DNA of 64,000 bases from CAWGGS01 sp046704745 (GTDB lineage: Bacteria > Desulfobacterota > Desulfobulbia > Desulfobulbales > Desulfocapsaceae). The notes beneath the pieces were generated by a model. It was not told where the DNA came from. It did no database searches and saw nothing but the letters and a program-made list of their open reading frames with translations. This document shows, piece by piece, positions 52,328 to 61,766 of the stretch (the stretch's first letter is position 1; every line of letters begins with the position of its first letter). The DNA is taken from positions 1 through 64,000 of the forward strand of contig JBJKRL010000148.1 of NCBI GenBank assembly GCA_046704745.1. The letters are read 5' to 3'. A program made the position numbers and the translations under genes.

Positions 52328-52891
52328 ATGTATAGTGCATCTGATTTGCGCAAAGGGTTAAAGATTCAGATCGATGGGAGCCCCTATATTGTAACGGAAT
52401 TTGAGTTTTCAAAGCCGGGAAAGGGCCAGGCGCTCTATCGATGCAAGATGCGCAATATGATATCCGGCAATCAGTTTACTCAAACCTACCGTTCAAACGA
52501 CAAATTTGAAAAAGCGGATCTGGAAGAGAGAAAAATGCAGTATCTCTACAACCAGGAAAACGAGTATCATTTCATGGACAGCGAAAGCTTTGAGCAAATT
52601 TTCATTCCCAGCGAACAGCTGGGAGAAAATGTTAATTTCCTCATTGATAACATGGAGCTTCAGGTTCTCTTTTTTGCAGGAAAACCTATTGATGTAAGTT
52701 TGCCGATCTTTGTAAACCTGGAGGTCGTAAAAGCCGATCCATGGGCAAAAGGGGACACCTCCGGAACCGATACCAAACCGGTTACCGTCCAGACAGGTTA
52801 TGTGTTGCAGGTCCCACCCTTTGTCGAGGAAGGAGATAAGATCCAGATCGATACCCGAACCGGTCAGTATGTCACCAGGGTAAAAGAATAA
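52328..52891 (+). CDS. efp: Elongation factor P
   Basis: A 187-residue translation factor that relieves ribosome stalling at polyproline. Three beta-barrel domains are present; the modified lysine is Lys32 in KPGKGQ, the type of loop lysylated by EpmA. The C-terminal signature GDTSGTDTKPVTVQTGY and IDTRTGQYVTRVKE are canonical. It is followed 4 bases later by its modifying enzyme. Confidence 0.97.
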   Translation: MYSASDLRKGLKIQIDGSPYIVTEFEFSKPGKGQALYRCKMRNMISGNQFTQTYRSNDKFEKADLEERKMQYLYNQENEYHFMDSESFEQIFIPSEQLGENVNFLIDNMELQVLFFAGKPIDVSLPIFVNLEVVKADPWAKGDTSGTDTKPVTVQTGYVLQVPPFVEEGDKIQIDTRTGQYVTRVKE

Positions 52892-52895
52892 CAGT

Positions 52896-53825
52896 ATGTT
52901 GTCGATTAAAGAGCTGCATCTGCGTGCAGCTCTTCTGCGTTTTGTCCGTCGGTGGTTTTTTGATAGGGGTTTTCTCGAAGTGGATACCCCCGTTCGTCAT
53001 CCCGTTATCATTCCTGAAAGACATATCGTACCCCTTAGCTCCGGCGATTGGTATCTGCAGGCCTCGCCTGAACTGTGCATGAAAAGGCTTCTTGCTGCAG
53101 GTTGCAGTAAGATCTTTCAAATCTGCCCATGTTTCCGGGCCGGGGAACGAGGACGTCTGCATCACGAGGAATTTACCATGCTCGAATGGTACCGAACGGG
53201 AGCGGACTACCAGGATCTGATGGACGACTGTGAGCAGATGCTTTGGTATCTCAAAGAGAGATTCCAATCGGATTTTCCAGATGTTGTCCCCAGTTTCCCA
53301 GAAGGTATTTTTTCCAACAAAACAAATGTTAATTTGACCGGAGCCTGGGAAAGGCTTACACTAGAAGAAGCTTTTTGCCGGTTCAGCCCCGTGCCGCTCG
53401 ACTTGGCCATGGAAAAAGATCTTTTTGATCAAGTTCTTGTGGAGCATGTTGAGCCGCGTTTGGGAAAAAACTCGCCTTTGTTTTTATGCGACTATCCCGT
53501 GGCGTTGGCATCTCTTGCCAAAGTAAAGGCAATAGCTCCGGAGGTTGCCGAACGTTTCGAACTGTATATACAAGGAATTGAGTTGGCTAACGGGTTTTCG
53601 GAATTGACGGAGGGCAGTGAGCAGCGAAAGCGGTTTGCCGATGAGCTGCGGCATATTGAAAAAAACGGCTTACATTCATCCGCAATGCCTGAGCGCTTTC
53701 TTTCTTCACTTGATCGTCTTAAGCCCTGTGCCGGAATAGCATTCGGCCTTGATCGTCTGTTCATGCTCATCTTGGGGAAAGAGAGTCTTGAAGAGGCGGT
53801 CTCTTTTTCACCTTCCGATCTCTAA
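52896..53825 (+). CDS. epmA: EF-P lysyltransferase (LysRS-like)
   Basis: A 309-residue paralogue of the catalytic half of class II lysyl-tRNA synthetase, lacking the anticodon-binding domain. Class II motifs are seen in FRAGERGRLHHEEFTMLEWYR (motif 2) and GIAFGLDRLFMLI (motif 3), with ELANGFSEL between them. EpmA attaches (R)-beta-lysine to EF-P. Adjacency to efp fits that role. epmB (the aminomutase) and epmC are not in the window. Confidence 0.93.
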   Translation: MLSIKELHLRAALLRFVRRWFFDRGFLEVDTPVRHPVIIPERHIVPLSSGDWYLQASPELCMKRLLAAGCSKIFQICPCFRAGERGRLHHEEFTMLEWYRTGADYQDLMDDCEQMLWYLKERFQSDFPDVVPSFPEGIFSNKTNVNLTGAWERLTLEEAFCRFSPVPLDLAMEKDLFDQVLVEHVEPRLGKNSPLFLCDYPVALASLAKVKAIAPEVAERFELYIQGIELANGFSELTEGSEQRKRFADELRHIEKNGLHSSAMPERFLSSLDRLKPCAGIAFGLDRLFMLILGKESLEEAVSFSPSDL

Positions 53826-54030
53826 TGGCTGCAGGGTGGCGATGCCTTTCTGTTCCTTGAGTCGAGAGGATCATCACGGTCAGGGCCGGTAAATGGAATA
53901 CGATTAGTAATTAAAAAGAAGAAATAATACTAAAGAGTTTTGAATATATCATAAGTGTAGTATGAAATTTACGAAATTGGCAGATTTTATCTAAAATGCC
54001 TTGGCCGGGCACAAAATTCTCACAACGGAT

Positions 54031-55611
54031 ATGGACCTAAAACAGAGCCTTCAGGTTAGATTGTATATCGGTATAATTTTTCGCAAAAAAGTGTTGATTT
54101 TTTCCTGTCTGCTGTTAGGCATTGCCGCCGGCATGATAGTGACTGTAATTACACCAAGGCAATACCTCGCCACTGCTCTTCTCAGTTACCAGCGGCAAAA
54201 AATCAATCCCAGCAAGATGTCGCCCGATGTTGAGGAAAAAATAAGCAACATGGTCAGCACCCTCACTCAACTGGTAACCAGTAGAACCGATCTTGAAAAA
54301 ATGATCAAGGATCTTGATCTTTACAGAAACGCCAGGGCCAATCTTCCCATGGAAGACGTCATAGATATGATGCGTAAACATATCGAAATCAGTCCTTCTG
54401 GGCGTGGTGATACCTTTACCATTAGTTTTACAGGAAGTGTTCCGGACCAGGTGGTTAAGGTAGTCAATTCTCTCGCAGGAAAATTCATAGAACAAAATTT
54501 AAGATACCGGGAGGAGCGGGCAACGGAAACGTCGTCTTATACCAACAATGAATTACAGATGGCAAAGGCCGTTCTCGACAAAAAAGATGCGGCCATGCGG
54601 GATTACAAGCTTAAATACTATAATGAAATGCCGGATCAAAAAGAGTCGAATCTGGCTCGCTTGAGTGCTTTGCAGCAGCAATACCAGGGAAAACAGGACA
54701 GTATCCAGGATTTGGAACGGACACGCGTGATGCTCCAGCAGCAGATTACGGACAGAAAAAATGCCCTGACAGCCCAGTCTACGGCAATGGATAGTGAAAA
54801 TGATAAAGCCTTAACCAGCGGAAAAATGATTGCAGGAGAAAGCGACGCCCAACGTCTTGAACGGTTGAAGAGGCTCTATAACACCCTTCTTTTGAGATAT
54901 ACCCCAAAACACCCGGAAGTGATTCGAGTACACAGGATGATCGAACAGTTGGAAAAGGCTCAGGGAAGTCAAAATGCGGAATCCGGCAAGAAGAAAAGTG
55001 GATATCTTACTGAAACCGATCCTCTTCTTGCTAAGCTTTCATTGCAGATGAAAAAGCTTGAAATCGATGTCGAAGATCTCAACAAGGAGAAGCAACAGTT
55101 GAGAAAATTGATCGACAAATATGAAAAGTGGGTTAGCGATGCGCCGATTCGAGAGGCTGAGTGGTCATCTCTCACCCGTGAATATGGGCAGTTGAAGAAA
55201 CATTTTGATTTTCTCGTCTCCCAGAATCTTCAAGCCCAGTCGGCACTGCATATCGAGCAAAAGCAGAAATGGAGTCAGTTCAAAATCGAAGATCCTGCCA
55301 GGTTGCCGGAAGAACCTGTTATCCCAAATTTTTATAAAATCATGGCGATGGCTGTCTTTATCAGCCTTGGCATAGGCGGTGCAATTGCCTTTTCCGAGGC
55401 GATTTTAGATTCATCCTTTAAGGACGTAACAGATGTGGAAACCTATCTGGACCTGCCGGTAGTCTGTTCAATCCCTTATATCACAACGGATAGAGAGAAC
55501 CTTCGACAGAAAGCGCTATCCGTAACCTGGTTTGTCGTACTCTCCGGTGGATTCATCTGTTTATGCGGAGCCTTTGTCTTTTTGGTGCACCATGGCCGGA
55601 TAATTCTTTAG
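54031..55611 (+). CDS. Polysaccharide chain-length determinant, Wzz/GumC type
   Basis: A 526-residue inner-membrane protein. It has an N-terminal transmembrane helix (about 20-45), a long periplasmic coiled coil (about 130-410), a GNVR-like region (SSLTREYGQLKKHFDFLVSQ, then RLPEEPVIPN) and two C-terminal hydrophobic segments (about 430-455 and 495-520). It would set exopolysaccharide chain length and pair with a tyrosine kinase, which lies two genes on. ATG 54031 is chosen; an in-frame TTG at 54001 is possible. Confidence 0.88.
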   Translation: MDLKQSLQVRLYIGIIFRKKVLIFSCLLLGIAAGMIVTVITPRQYLATALLSYQRQKINPSKMSPDVEEKISNMVSTLTQLVTSRTDLEKMIKDLDLYRNARANLPMEDVIDMMRKHIEISPSGRGDTFTISFTGSVPDQVVKVVNSLAGKFIEQNLRYREERATETSSYTNNELQMAKAVLDKKDAAMRDYKLKYYNEMPDQKESNLARLSALQQQYQGKQDSIQDLERTRVMLQQQITDRKNALTAQSTAMDSENDKALTSGKMIAGESDAQRLERLKRLYNTLLLRYTPKHPEVIRVHRMIEQLEKAQGSQNAESGKKKSGYLTETDPLLAKLSLQMKKLEIDVEDLNKEKQQLRKLIDKYEKWVSDAPIREAEWSSLTREYGQLKKHFDFLVSQNLQAQSALHIEQKQKWSQFKIEDPARLPEEPVIPNFYKIMAMAVFISLGIGGAIAFSEAILDSSFKDVTDVETYLDLPVVCSIPYITTDRENLRQKALSVTWFVVLSGGFICLCGAFVFLVHHGRIIL

Positions 55612-55804
55612 GCTGTTTTGAAAAATTAAATTTTTCTTTTAAGATCAAGGCCAATGGAAAATTTCGCCAAAGGCATGAATACTATTGCAAGGATAATATT
55701 TTCCCGCACAATCAAGAAGTTGGGCCGGTAAGCGAGCTGTCGGCGAGACTCCGAGAAGGCCAGTTGTCAAGCTTGCCAAAGAGCAGGACGAAGAAGGATA
55801 ACTT

Positions 55805-56782
55805 ATGTATAAACGCTATTATGGTCTTCGACGAAACCCCTTCGAGCTTCTTCCGGATTCGGAGACCTTATTTTTGAGTGAAACCCATAAGGAAGGACTG
55901 GCAACCCTGAGATATGGAATCCTGTCAAAGAAAGGCTTCCTTCTCTTGACCGGAGGGGTGGGGACGGGAAAAACAACTCTCATTAACGTTCTTGTAGAGT
56001 CTGTAAAGCAGGTAGTCAATATCTGTGTATTGTCCAACCCTCTCCTATCACCTTCCGAGTTCTTCCACTATATCGCCTGGGAGTTAGGGTTGCCCTTTAC
56101 CAATAAAGCAAATTTTCTTCATAATTTTTCCGAATTCTTAAAGGATAAACAAAAAAAATATAAAAGAACTCTGATGATTTTTGATGAGGCACAGGCCCTT
56201 CCCGTAGATCTGTTGGAGGAGATCAGGCTTCTTTCAAATCTGGCCGGAGACAGCCTCAACACCTTAAGCATATTTCTTGTGGGACAACCCGAACTGCTCG
56301 ACAGATTGGCTGATCCGCGTCTCCTACCCCTGCGGCAGAGAATAGGCATCAGGTATCATCTCACCCCTTTTTCCTCAGAGGATACCAAACAGTATATATT
56401 TTTTAGGCTCAATAAGGCCGGAGCAAGCAATCTTCAAATTTTCTCACCAAAGGCCATGGACTTGATATTTCAGACAACTCACGGAAATCCTCGTCTTATT
56501 AATATATTATGTGATCATGCCCTGATAAGCGGGTTTTCCAAAGAAGAGTTGTCCATCGATCATGAGATTATTCTGGAATGTATTCAGGAACTGCACTTGC
56601 CGGGGGATGTAGAGACATTTGATCTTTTGCCTCTGGTTTTGAAAAAGAGAAAAAAGAAATGGTTGATTGGACTGATCATCGCCCTTTTCGTTGTTGTGCT
56701 TGGTATCGTCTTTTTCTTTCCGCATAAGTTGGGAATTGAGTTCGTACACGCGGTAAAAAGCATGCTGAGTTCAGTTGAGTAA
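55805..56782 (+). CDS. ExeA/GspA-like AAA ATPase with C-terminal membrane anchor
   Basis: A 325-residue AAA_22 ATPase of the type found in exopolysaccharide and secretion clusters. The N-terminal FGLRRNPFELLPD-like segment is YYGLRRNPFELLPDSE. Walker A is TGGVGTGKTTL, Walker B is LMIFDEAQAL, sensor 1 is IFLVGQPEL, and THGNPRLINILCD is the C-terminal signature. A basic stretch and one transmembrane helix (about 280-303) end the protein. It lies between the Wzz and tyrosine-kinase genes, as in polysaccharide loci of many proteobacteria. The 190-bp gap before it holds no convincing gene. Confidence 0.9.
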   Translation: MYKRYYGLRRNPFELLPDSETLFLSETHKEGLATLRYGILSKKGFLLLTGGVGTGKTTLINVLVESVKQVVNICVLSNPLLSPSEFFHYIAWELGLPFTNKANFLHNFSEFLKDKQKKYKRTLMIFDEAQALPVDLLEEIRLLSNLAGDSLNTLSIFLVGQPELLDRLADPRLLPLRQRIGIRYHLTPFSSEDTKQYIFFRLNKAGASNLQIFSPKAMDLIFQTTHGNPRLINILCDHALISGFSKEELSIDHEIILECIQELHLPGDVETFDLLPLVLKKRKKKWLIGLIIALFVVVLGIVFFFPHKLGIEFVHAVKSMLSSVE

Positions 56783-56810
56783 AACTAAACTATGAGATAT
56801 GTGACTTGAG

Positions 56811-57746
56811 ATGGGAAAAATATCCAAAGCTCTTGAAAAATCCCAGGAAGGGTTTTCTCCGGAAGAACAAAGCAACGGTATGGCGCCGTTGGTGGAGCAG
56901 CCGGTTCGGCAAAATTCCGGTCCGGAGCCGGAAAAAGTCGAACCTGTTGACGTTAAGGGAAGGGAGATTGAACTTCCCAGGGCAGGCGTTGGTGCGACTC
57001 GTCAATGGGATGAGAGGCTCGTAAAAGTGACGGGAGTTTCCGACATCTTGTCGGAATCCTTCCGGGTGCTTCGGTCCCGGATACTGCATCCGGTGGAAGA
57101 TGAAAAAAAAATCAAGACGGTTCTTGTTACATCAGCAGCTCCTGAGGAAGGCAAAAGCTTCGTTGCCGTCAACCTTGCCATATCGCTCGCCCGGGGAATG
57201 GATCAGTATTGTCTTGCCGTTGATTGTGATCTGCGGCGTCCGGCACTGGCTGGGCTTATTGGTATGGAAAGGAGTCCCGGTCTTACCGAATACCTGCAGA
57301 ACACCCAGAGTATACCAAAACTCATTCAAAAGAGTTCAGTCGATAAACTGACAATCCTTGCCAGTGGTAATCCGCCGGTCAACCCCTCGGAACTGTTGAG
57401 TTCCGAACGTATGAGGGGATTGGTGCAAGAACTGGCTAGCCGCTATAACGATCGGGTGATCATCTTTGACAGTCCGCCGGTAAAGGTTGCTTCGGAAACC
57501 TTGATTCTTGCCCAGCAGGTCGACGGTGTCGTTCTTGTTGTGCGGTGGGGTGCCTCGGGCCGTGAACATGTGAAAGAAATCATAGATGACATCGGCAAAG
57601 AGAAGATCATCGGTATTGTATTTAACGGGTATAAAAGCAATATTGTCGAATCGAGAATGATTAAATATTCCAACTACTATTACTATGACTATGCCTCAAA
57701 GGATACGCCTTCGAAAAAAAAATCAGGAAGGAAAAAACATGGTTGA
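56811..57746 (+). CDS. Bacterial tyrosine kinase (CpsD/CapB type)
   Basis: A 311-residue BY-kinase. Walker A is SAAPEEGKSFVAVNLA, Walker A' is AVDCDLRRP, and Walker B is VIIFDSPPV. The C-terminus carries a tyrosine cluster (YSNYYYYDY) typical of autophosphorylation sites, followed by a basic tail. It would act with the Wzz-type protein to control polysaccharide polymerisation and export. The first 80 residues are a polar linker. Confidence 0.92.
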   Translation: MGKISKALEKSQEGFSPEEQSNGMAPLVEQPVRQNSGPEPEKVEPVDVKGREIELPRAGVGATRQWDERLVKVTGVSDILSESFRVLRSRILHPVEDEKKIKTVLVTSAAPEEGKSFVAVNLAISLARGMDQYCLAVDCDLRRPALAGLIGMERSPGLTEYLQNTQSIPKLIQKSSVDKLTILASGNPPVNPSELLSSERMRGLVQELASRYNDRVIIFDSPPVKVASETLILAQQVDGVVLVVRWGASGREHVKEIIDDIGKEKIIGIVFNGYKSNIVESRMIKYSNYYYYDYASKDTPSKKKSGRKKHG

Positions 57747-57831
57747 TTGGCGCCCTTTACCGGGAATCAACGTTTTTCGCTGAAAAATATTCTCTATCTT
57801 TCTCAATACAGAATAAAAGATTCTCTTTCCC

Positions 57832-59592
57832 TCACTTTGTACCTTTTTGCCTCAGACTTTTTTCCAGGAGGTGTCTCTGTTGTTTCTTGTCGGATTGTTT
57901 TTTGGGGATAAAAATTTCTTTTTTGGTATCTCGGTGAAGACCGCTGACATACATTGCCGTGGATAAGGTTCCGGGAGTGGGTGTGAAATCCTGAGATTGC
58001 CTGATCGTAAGTCCCAGTCTTTTAAGCTTTTTTATCATAGCCAAGGCGTGGTGTTCGGTACAGCCTGGATGGGCGGTTATGATGTAGGGATTGAAGACGA
58101 TGCTTTTACCTAATTTCTTAGCAAGTGCTCTGCTTTGCTTGAGAAACTCGCAGAGTTTTTGATGGGGCTCCTTATGCATAAGGCTCAATATGTCATCTTC
58201 GGTATGCTCCGGCGCGATTTTAATCACTCCTGGGAGATGCCTGCAAATGAGTTGCTCCAAAAGACGCGGTGTCTTAAGGAGGAGTTCCATACGAAGCCCC
58301 GAAGAAATGAAGACATTTTGAATTCCATCGATGGACGACACCTCTTGCAACACTTCCATGAGGCTTTTTTCATCAAGAAGCAGATGTTTGCAAACCTGGG
58401 GAAAGAGGCAATCATGCTTTTTGCACGCGGTAAGAGAGCAGCGGGCTCTGTATAAATTTGCCGTAGGTCCGCCCAGATCGGTTATGGTTCCGTCAAAATC
58501 GTCTGCCTCTTTTATACGAAGAGCCTCTTGAAGGATGGAATGCTTACTGCGGTTGCTGATAAGAGGTCCTTGGTGGCGGCAGATGGCGCAGAAGGAACAG
58601 TTTCCCGAACATCCGCGGACAATGGTAATGGAATGACGGATCATCGTGTAGGCCGGAATGTCCGGATTATTCGGATGCGGTTTTCTGGAAAAGGGGAGTG
58701 CATATACAGCGTCCAGCCCCTCAGACGAAAGAGGGGCCTGACCGGGGTATTGCAAAAGCCAGGAATTCTGTTGCCGTTGAGCCAGAATACTTGCCGAGGT
58801 GCTTCTGGCTTGTTGGTCGATAAGAAGTTCCGCTTCTAAAAACAAGGTCTTGTCCCTATGGATATCGGACCACGAGGGGAGAACCTGGACTCTACGTCCG
58901 GAAGTCGGGCAAAAAAAATCTGGGAACTGTTCGGTTATCTCCTTATCCGTGAGTCTCCGGCATGTTCCTTCGATATTGTCAAGCCTTTTGGCTTTGCAAA
59001 GTCTTTCCGCTGCTTGCAGAACACTTTTTTCCCCCATACCATAGATGAGCAGATCTGCCTTGGATTCCGTGAGCACCGAACCCCGTAATCGGTCCTGTTT
59101 GAAGTCATAATGGATAAAGCGTCTGAGAGAGGCCTCAACGCCTCCCAAAATTACATGGATTCCCTTATAGGCTGCACGGGCAAGATTAGCGTAGATGAGT
59201 GTTGCCCTATCAGGACGCCTGCGGTTGTTCTTGCTTCGCTCCCCATTAAACCAAGGATTACCGTTGGGAGAATAGGCATCATAGGAACGAACTTTTCCCG
59301 TGCCGGAATAATTGGCCACAATGGAATCGAGATTGCCGGCCGTTATGCCGAAAAAAAGACGGGGCCGGCCAAACCTGCGAAAATCATCGACCCTGTCATA
59401 GCGTGGTTGGGACAGAATTGCTACTCTGTAGCCATGGTCTTCGAGCAGCCTGCCGATGATCGCCACCCCAAAGGACGGATGGTCGACATAGGCGTCTCCC
59501 GTCACGAGGACGATATCGACGGAGTCCCATCCAGATCCCAGGCATTCTTCTTGGGTGACGGGCAGATATGGGAGATGGTTTTCTTTCGTCAT
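57832..59592 (-). CDS. YgiQ-family radical SAM protein
   Basis: A 586-residue radical SAM enzyme of the YgiQ family. The cluster motif is CSGNCSFC in RGCSGNCSFCAICRHQG. The N-terminal domain (VDIVLVTGDAYVDHPSFGVAIIGRLLE) and the IYGMGEKSV and IAPEHTEDDIL blocks are characteristic. The reaction is not established for the family. The ATG at 59592 gives the standard N-terminus; a 40-codon upstream extension overlaps the acs terminator region and is rejected. Confidence 0.92.
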   Translation of the reverse strand: MTKENHLPYLPVTQEECLGSGWDSVDIVLVTGDAYVDHPSFGVAIIGRLLEDHGYRVAILSQPRYDRVDDFRRFGRPRLFFGITAGNLDSIVANYSGTGKVRSYDAYSPNGNPWFNGERSKNNRRRPDRATLIYANLARAAYKGIHVILGGVEASLRRFIHYDFKQDRLRGSVLTESKADLLIYGMGEKSVLQAAERLCKAKRLDNIEGTCRRLTDKEITEQFPDFFCPTSGRRVQVLPSWSDIHRDKTLFLEAELLIDQQARSTSASILAQRQQNSWLLQYPGQAPLSSEGLDAVYALPFSRKPHPNNPDIPAYTMIRHSITIVRGCSGNCSFCAICRHQGPLISNRSKHSILQEALRIKEADDFDGTITDLGGPTANLYRARCSLTACKKHDCLFPQVCKHLLLDEKSLMEVLQEVSSIDGIQNVFISSGLRMELLLKTPRLLEQLICRHLPGVIKIAPEHTEDDILSLMHKEPHQKLCEFLKQSRALAKKLGKSIVFNPYIITAHPGCTEHHALAMIKKLKRLGLTIRQSQDFTPTPGTLSTAMYVSGLHRDTKKEIFIPKKQSDKKQQRHLLEKSLRQKGTK

Positions 59593-59666
59593 ACTGATAT
59601 AGAGTAAGCAGGTTATCCCCGAATTACCAATAAAAAGCTCATTTGACGTTCGTAAGAAATCCGGGC

Positions 59667-59703
59667 AAAAAAAAAACGGATGGCCTGCAAGAGACCATCC
59701 GTT
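59667..59703 (-). terminator. Rho-independent terminator of acs
   Basis: On the minus strand a 9-bp perfect stem (AACGGATGG at 59695-59703 and its complement at 59675-59683) with an 11-base loop runs into a stretch of about ten U residues (59667-59676). It lies 30 bases after the acs stop. Confidence 0.9.
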
Positions 59704-59732
59704 TGGGTGCATCTAGAGTTGGTTAAAAACGA

Positions 59733-61766
59733 TTAACCGACCATTTTTTTGATTTCTTCTACTACTTCCGGGTTCGCCAGGGTCATAACGTTGCCGACGT
59801 CGCCATGGTTTGAGATGGCTCCGAGTACCCTTCTCATGATCTTACCGGAGCGGGTTTTCGGCATATCGGGTACGATCCAGACCTTGCGGCATTTGGCAAT
59901 TTTACCGATCTGGTCGCAAACAGCATCGTTGACTTTCTGAGCGAGTTCAGGAGATGCGTTATAACCGGGTTTCAAGGATACATACAGATCCGGCTCTTTT
60001 CCTTTGACCTCGTGGGCAACCGGAACAACAGCGGCTTCTGCGACCTCGAGGACGGTGAGTGCTGCCGATTCGATTTCCTTGGTGCCCAGTCTATGGCCGG
60101 AGACGTTGATGACATCGTCGATGCGGCCGAGTATACGGAAATAGCCGTCCGGTGCCTGTACGGCGCCGTCACCGGCCATATACGGCCAATCGCGCCAATC
60201 CTTGCTGTCCGGGTTCTTGCAGTAGCGGGCATAGTAGGTATCAACATATCGCTGGCGATCGCCCCAGATGGTCTGGAAACTACCGGGCCAGGGATTCTGG
60301 ATACAGATGTTTCCTGCCTTGCCGCATCCTGCCGGCAGTTCTTTCCCCTCTTCATCGTAGATGATCGGGTGGATACCGGGGACACCGGGACCGGCGCTGC
60401 CGGGTTTCATCGGCTTTATCCCGGGGACGGTGCTGCAGAGGAAGCCACCGTTCTCTGTCTGCCACCAGGTGTCGACGATGGCGGCCTCTCCCTTGCCGAC
60501 CTCGCTCTGATACCATCTCCAGACTGCGGGCTCGATGGGCTCGCCGACGGTAGTCATGTGTTTGAAATGATAGTTGTATTTTTTCGGTTCGTCCGGGCCG
60601 ACCTTCCTCAGTGCACGGATGGCAGTCGGTGCGGTATGGAAGATGTTGACATCAAGATTCTGGGCGATTCGCCAGCAACGGCCTGCATCCGGATAGGTCG
60701 GGACACCTTCATAGATAACGGAGGAGGCGCACAGGGCCAGCGGTCCGTAGACGATAAAGGAGTGGCCGGTGATCCAGCCGATATCGGCCATACACCAGTA
60801 AACGTCCTCGGGATGGATGTCCTGGATGATTTTCGACATGGCGGTGACATAAGAAAGATAGCCGCCGGTGCTATGCTGGGCACCTTTTGGTTTTCCGGTT
60901 GTACCGCTGGTGTACATAAGGAAAAGCGGTTCTTCGGCCAGCATCTTTTCGGGCTCGATGCGACGGCCGTAGTATTTTTTCAGCTCGGCATTGATAATGA
61001 TGTCACGCCCCTCAACCATGGCAGCCGGGGACGAGTTTTTTCCCGGATATCGCTGCCAGATAAGCAGCGTGTCAATCTTTTGCCCCTGATCCGCAGAAAT
61101 CTTGCATGCTTCGTCATCGACGCTCTTGTGATCGAGGAGTTTTCCGGCGCGGTAGTAGGCATCCATGGTGATCAGGACCCGGCTTTTGGAGTCGACGACA
61201 CGGTCGGCACAGGCGCTGGCGGAGAAGCCTCCGAAAACGACGGAATGGATAACGCCAAGCCGGGCACAGGCCAGCATGGAGATGGCCAGTTCGGCGGACA
61301 TCGGCATATGGATTGTGACGCGATCACCTCTTTTCAGCTTTCCAGTATCTCTTAAGAGAGCGGCGAACTCATTGACCCGGACGTAGAGTTCCTGGTAGGT
61401 GATGTGCTGGACCCGTTCTTCTTCGAGTTCAGGAACAAAATGGATGGCGGTTTTGTTTTTATTGTTTTTTAAGTGGCGGTCGATACAGTTGTAGCTGGCA
61501 TTTATAAGACCGCCTTTAAACCATTTCCAACACGGTGCATCGCTTGTATCAAGTACTACGTCCCAATATTTATACCATGTTAACAGTTCAGCAAACTCCG
61601 TATAACAATCAGGAAAGTTATCAAGGCTAAAACGCTCGTAGATGTCAGGATCTGTGACATTGGCTTGGCCAATGAATTTTGAAGATGGATAGAAATATTC
61701 CTCTTCCTGCCAATGGACCGCTATCTGAGATTCTGATGTTTCGATAACTTCTTTCTCTTTACTCAT
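59733..61766 (-). CDS. acs: Acetyl-CoA synthetase
   Basis: A 677-residue AMP-forming ligase that activates acetate. Adenylation motifs are YTSGTTGKPKGAQHS, the WWQTENGG block and YMAGDGA. The C-terminal lysine motif PKTRSGKIMRR is intact; Lys642 is the residue acetylated in characterised Acs enzymes. ATG 61766 follows AAGGAG. It is a single-gene unit with its own terminator, divergent from a deacetylase gene, a setting that fits control by acetylation. Confidence 0.96.
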   Translation of the reverse strand: MSKEKEVIETSESQIAVHWQEEEYFYPSSKFIGQANVTDPDIYERFSLDNFPDCYTEFAELLTWYKYWDVVLDTSDAPCWKWFKGGLINASYNCIDRHLKNNKNKTAIHFVPELEEERVQHITYQELYVRVNEFAALLRDTGKLKRGDRVTIHMPMSAELAISMLACARLGVIHSVVFGGFSASACADRVVDSKSRVLITMDAYYRAGKLLDHKSVDDEACKISADQGQKIDTLLIWQRYPGKNSSPAAMVEGRDIIINAELKKYYGRRIEPEKMLAEEPLFLMYTSGTTGKPKGAQHSTGGYLSYVTAMSKIIQDIHPEDVYWCMADIGWITGHSFIVYGPLALCASSVIYEGVPTYPDAGRCWRIAQNLDVNIFHTAPTAIRALRKVGPDEPKKYNYHFKHMTTVGEPIEPAVWRWYQSEVGKGEAAIVDTWWQTENGGFLCSTVPGIKPMKPGSAGPGVPGIHPIIYDEEGKELPAGCGKAGNICIQNPWPGSFQTIWGDRQRYVDTYYARYCKNPDSKDWRDWPYMAGDGAVQAPDGYFRILGRIDDVINVSGHRLGTKEIESAALTVLEVAEAAVVPVAHEVKGKEPDLYVSLKPGYNASPELAQKVNDAVCDQIGKIAKCRKVWIVPDMPKTRSGKIMRRVLGAISNHGDVGNVMTLANPEVVEEIKKMVG

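Noticed and set aside
55563..55877. 104-codon ORF between the Wzz-type and ATPase genes
   Set aside because: It overlaps both flanking genes in another frame, has no ribosome binding site and shows no recognisable motif.
60012..61355. 447-codon forward ORF antisense to acs
   Set aside because: It is a shadow of the acs reading frame; acs has all family motifs, a ribosome binding site and a terminator, while the antisense frame resembles nothing known.
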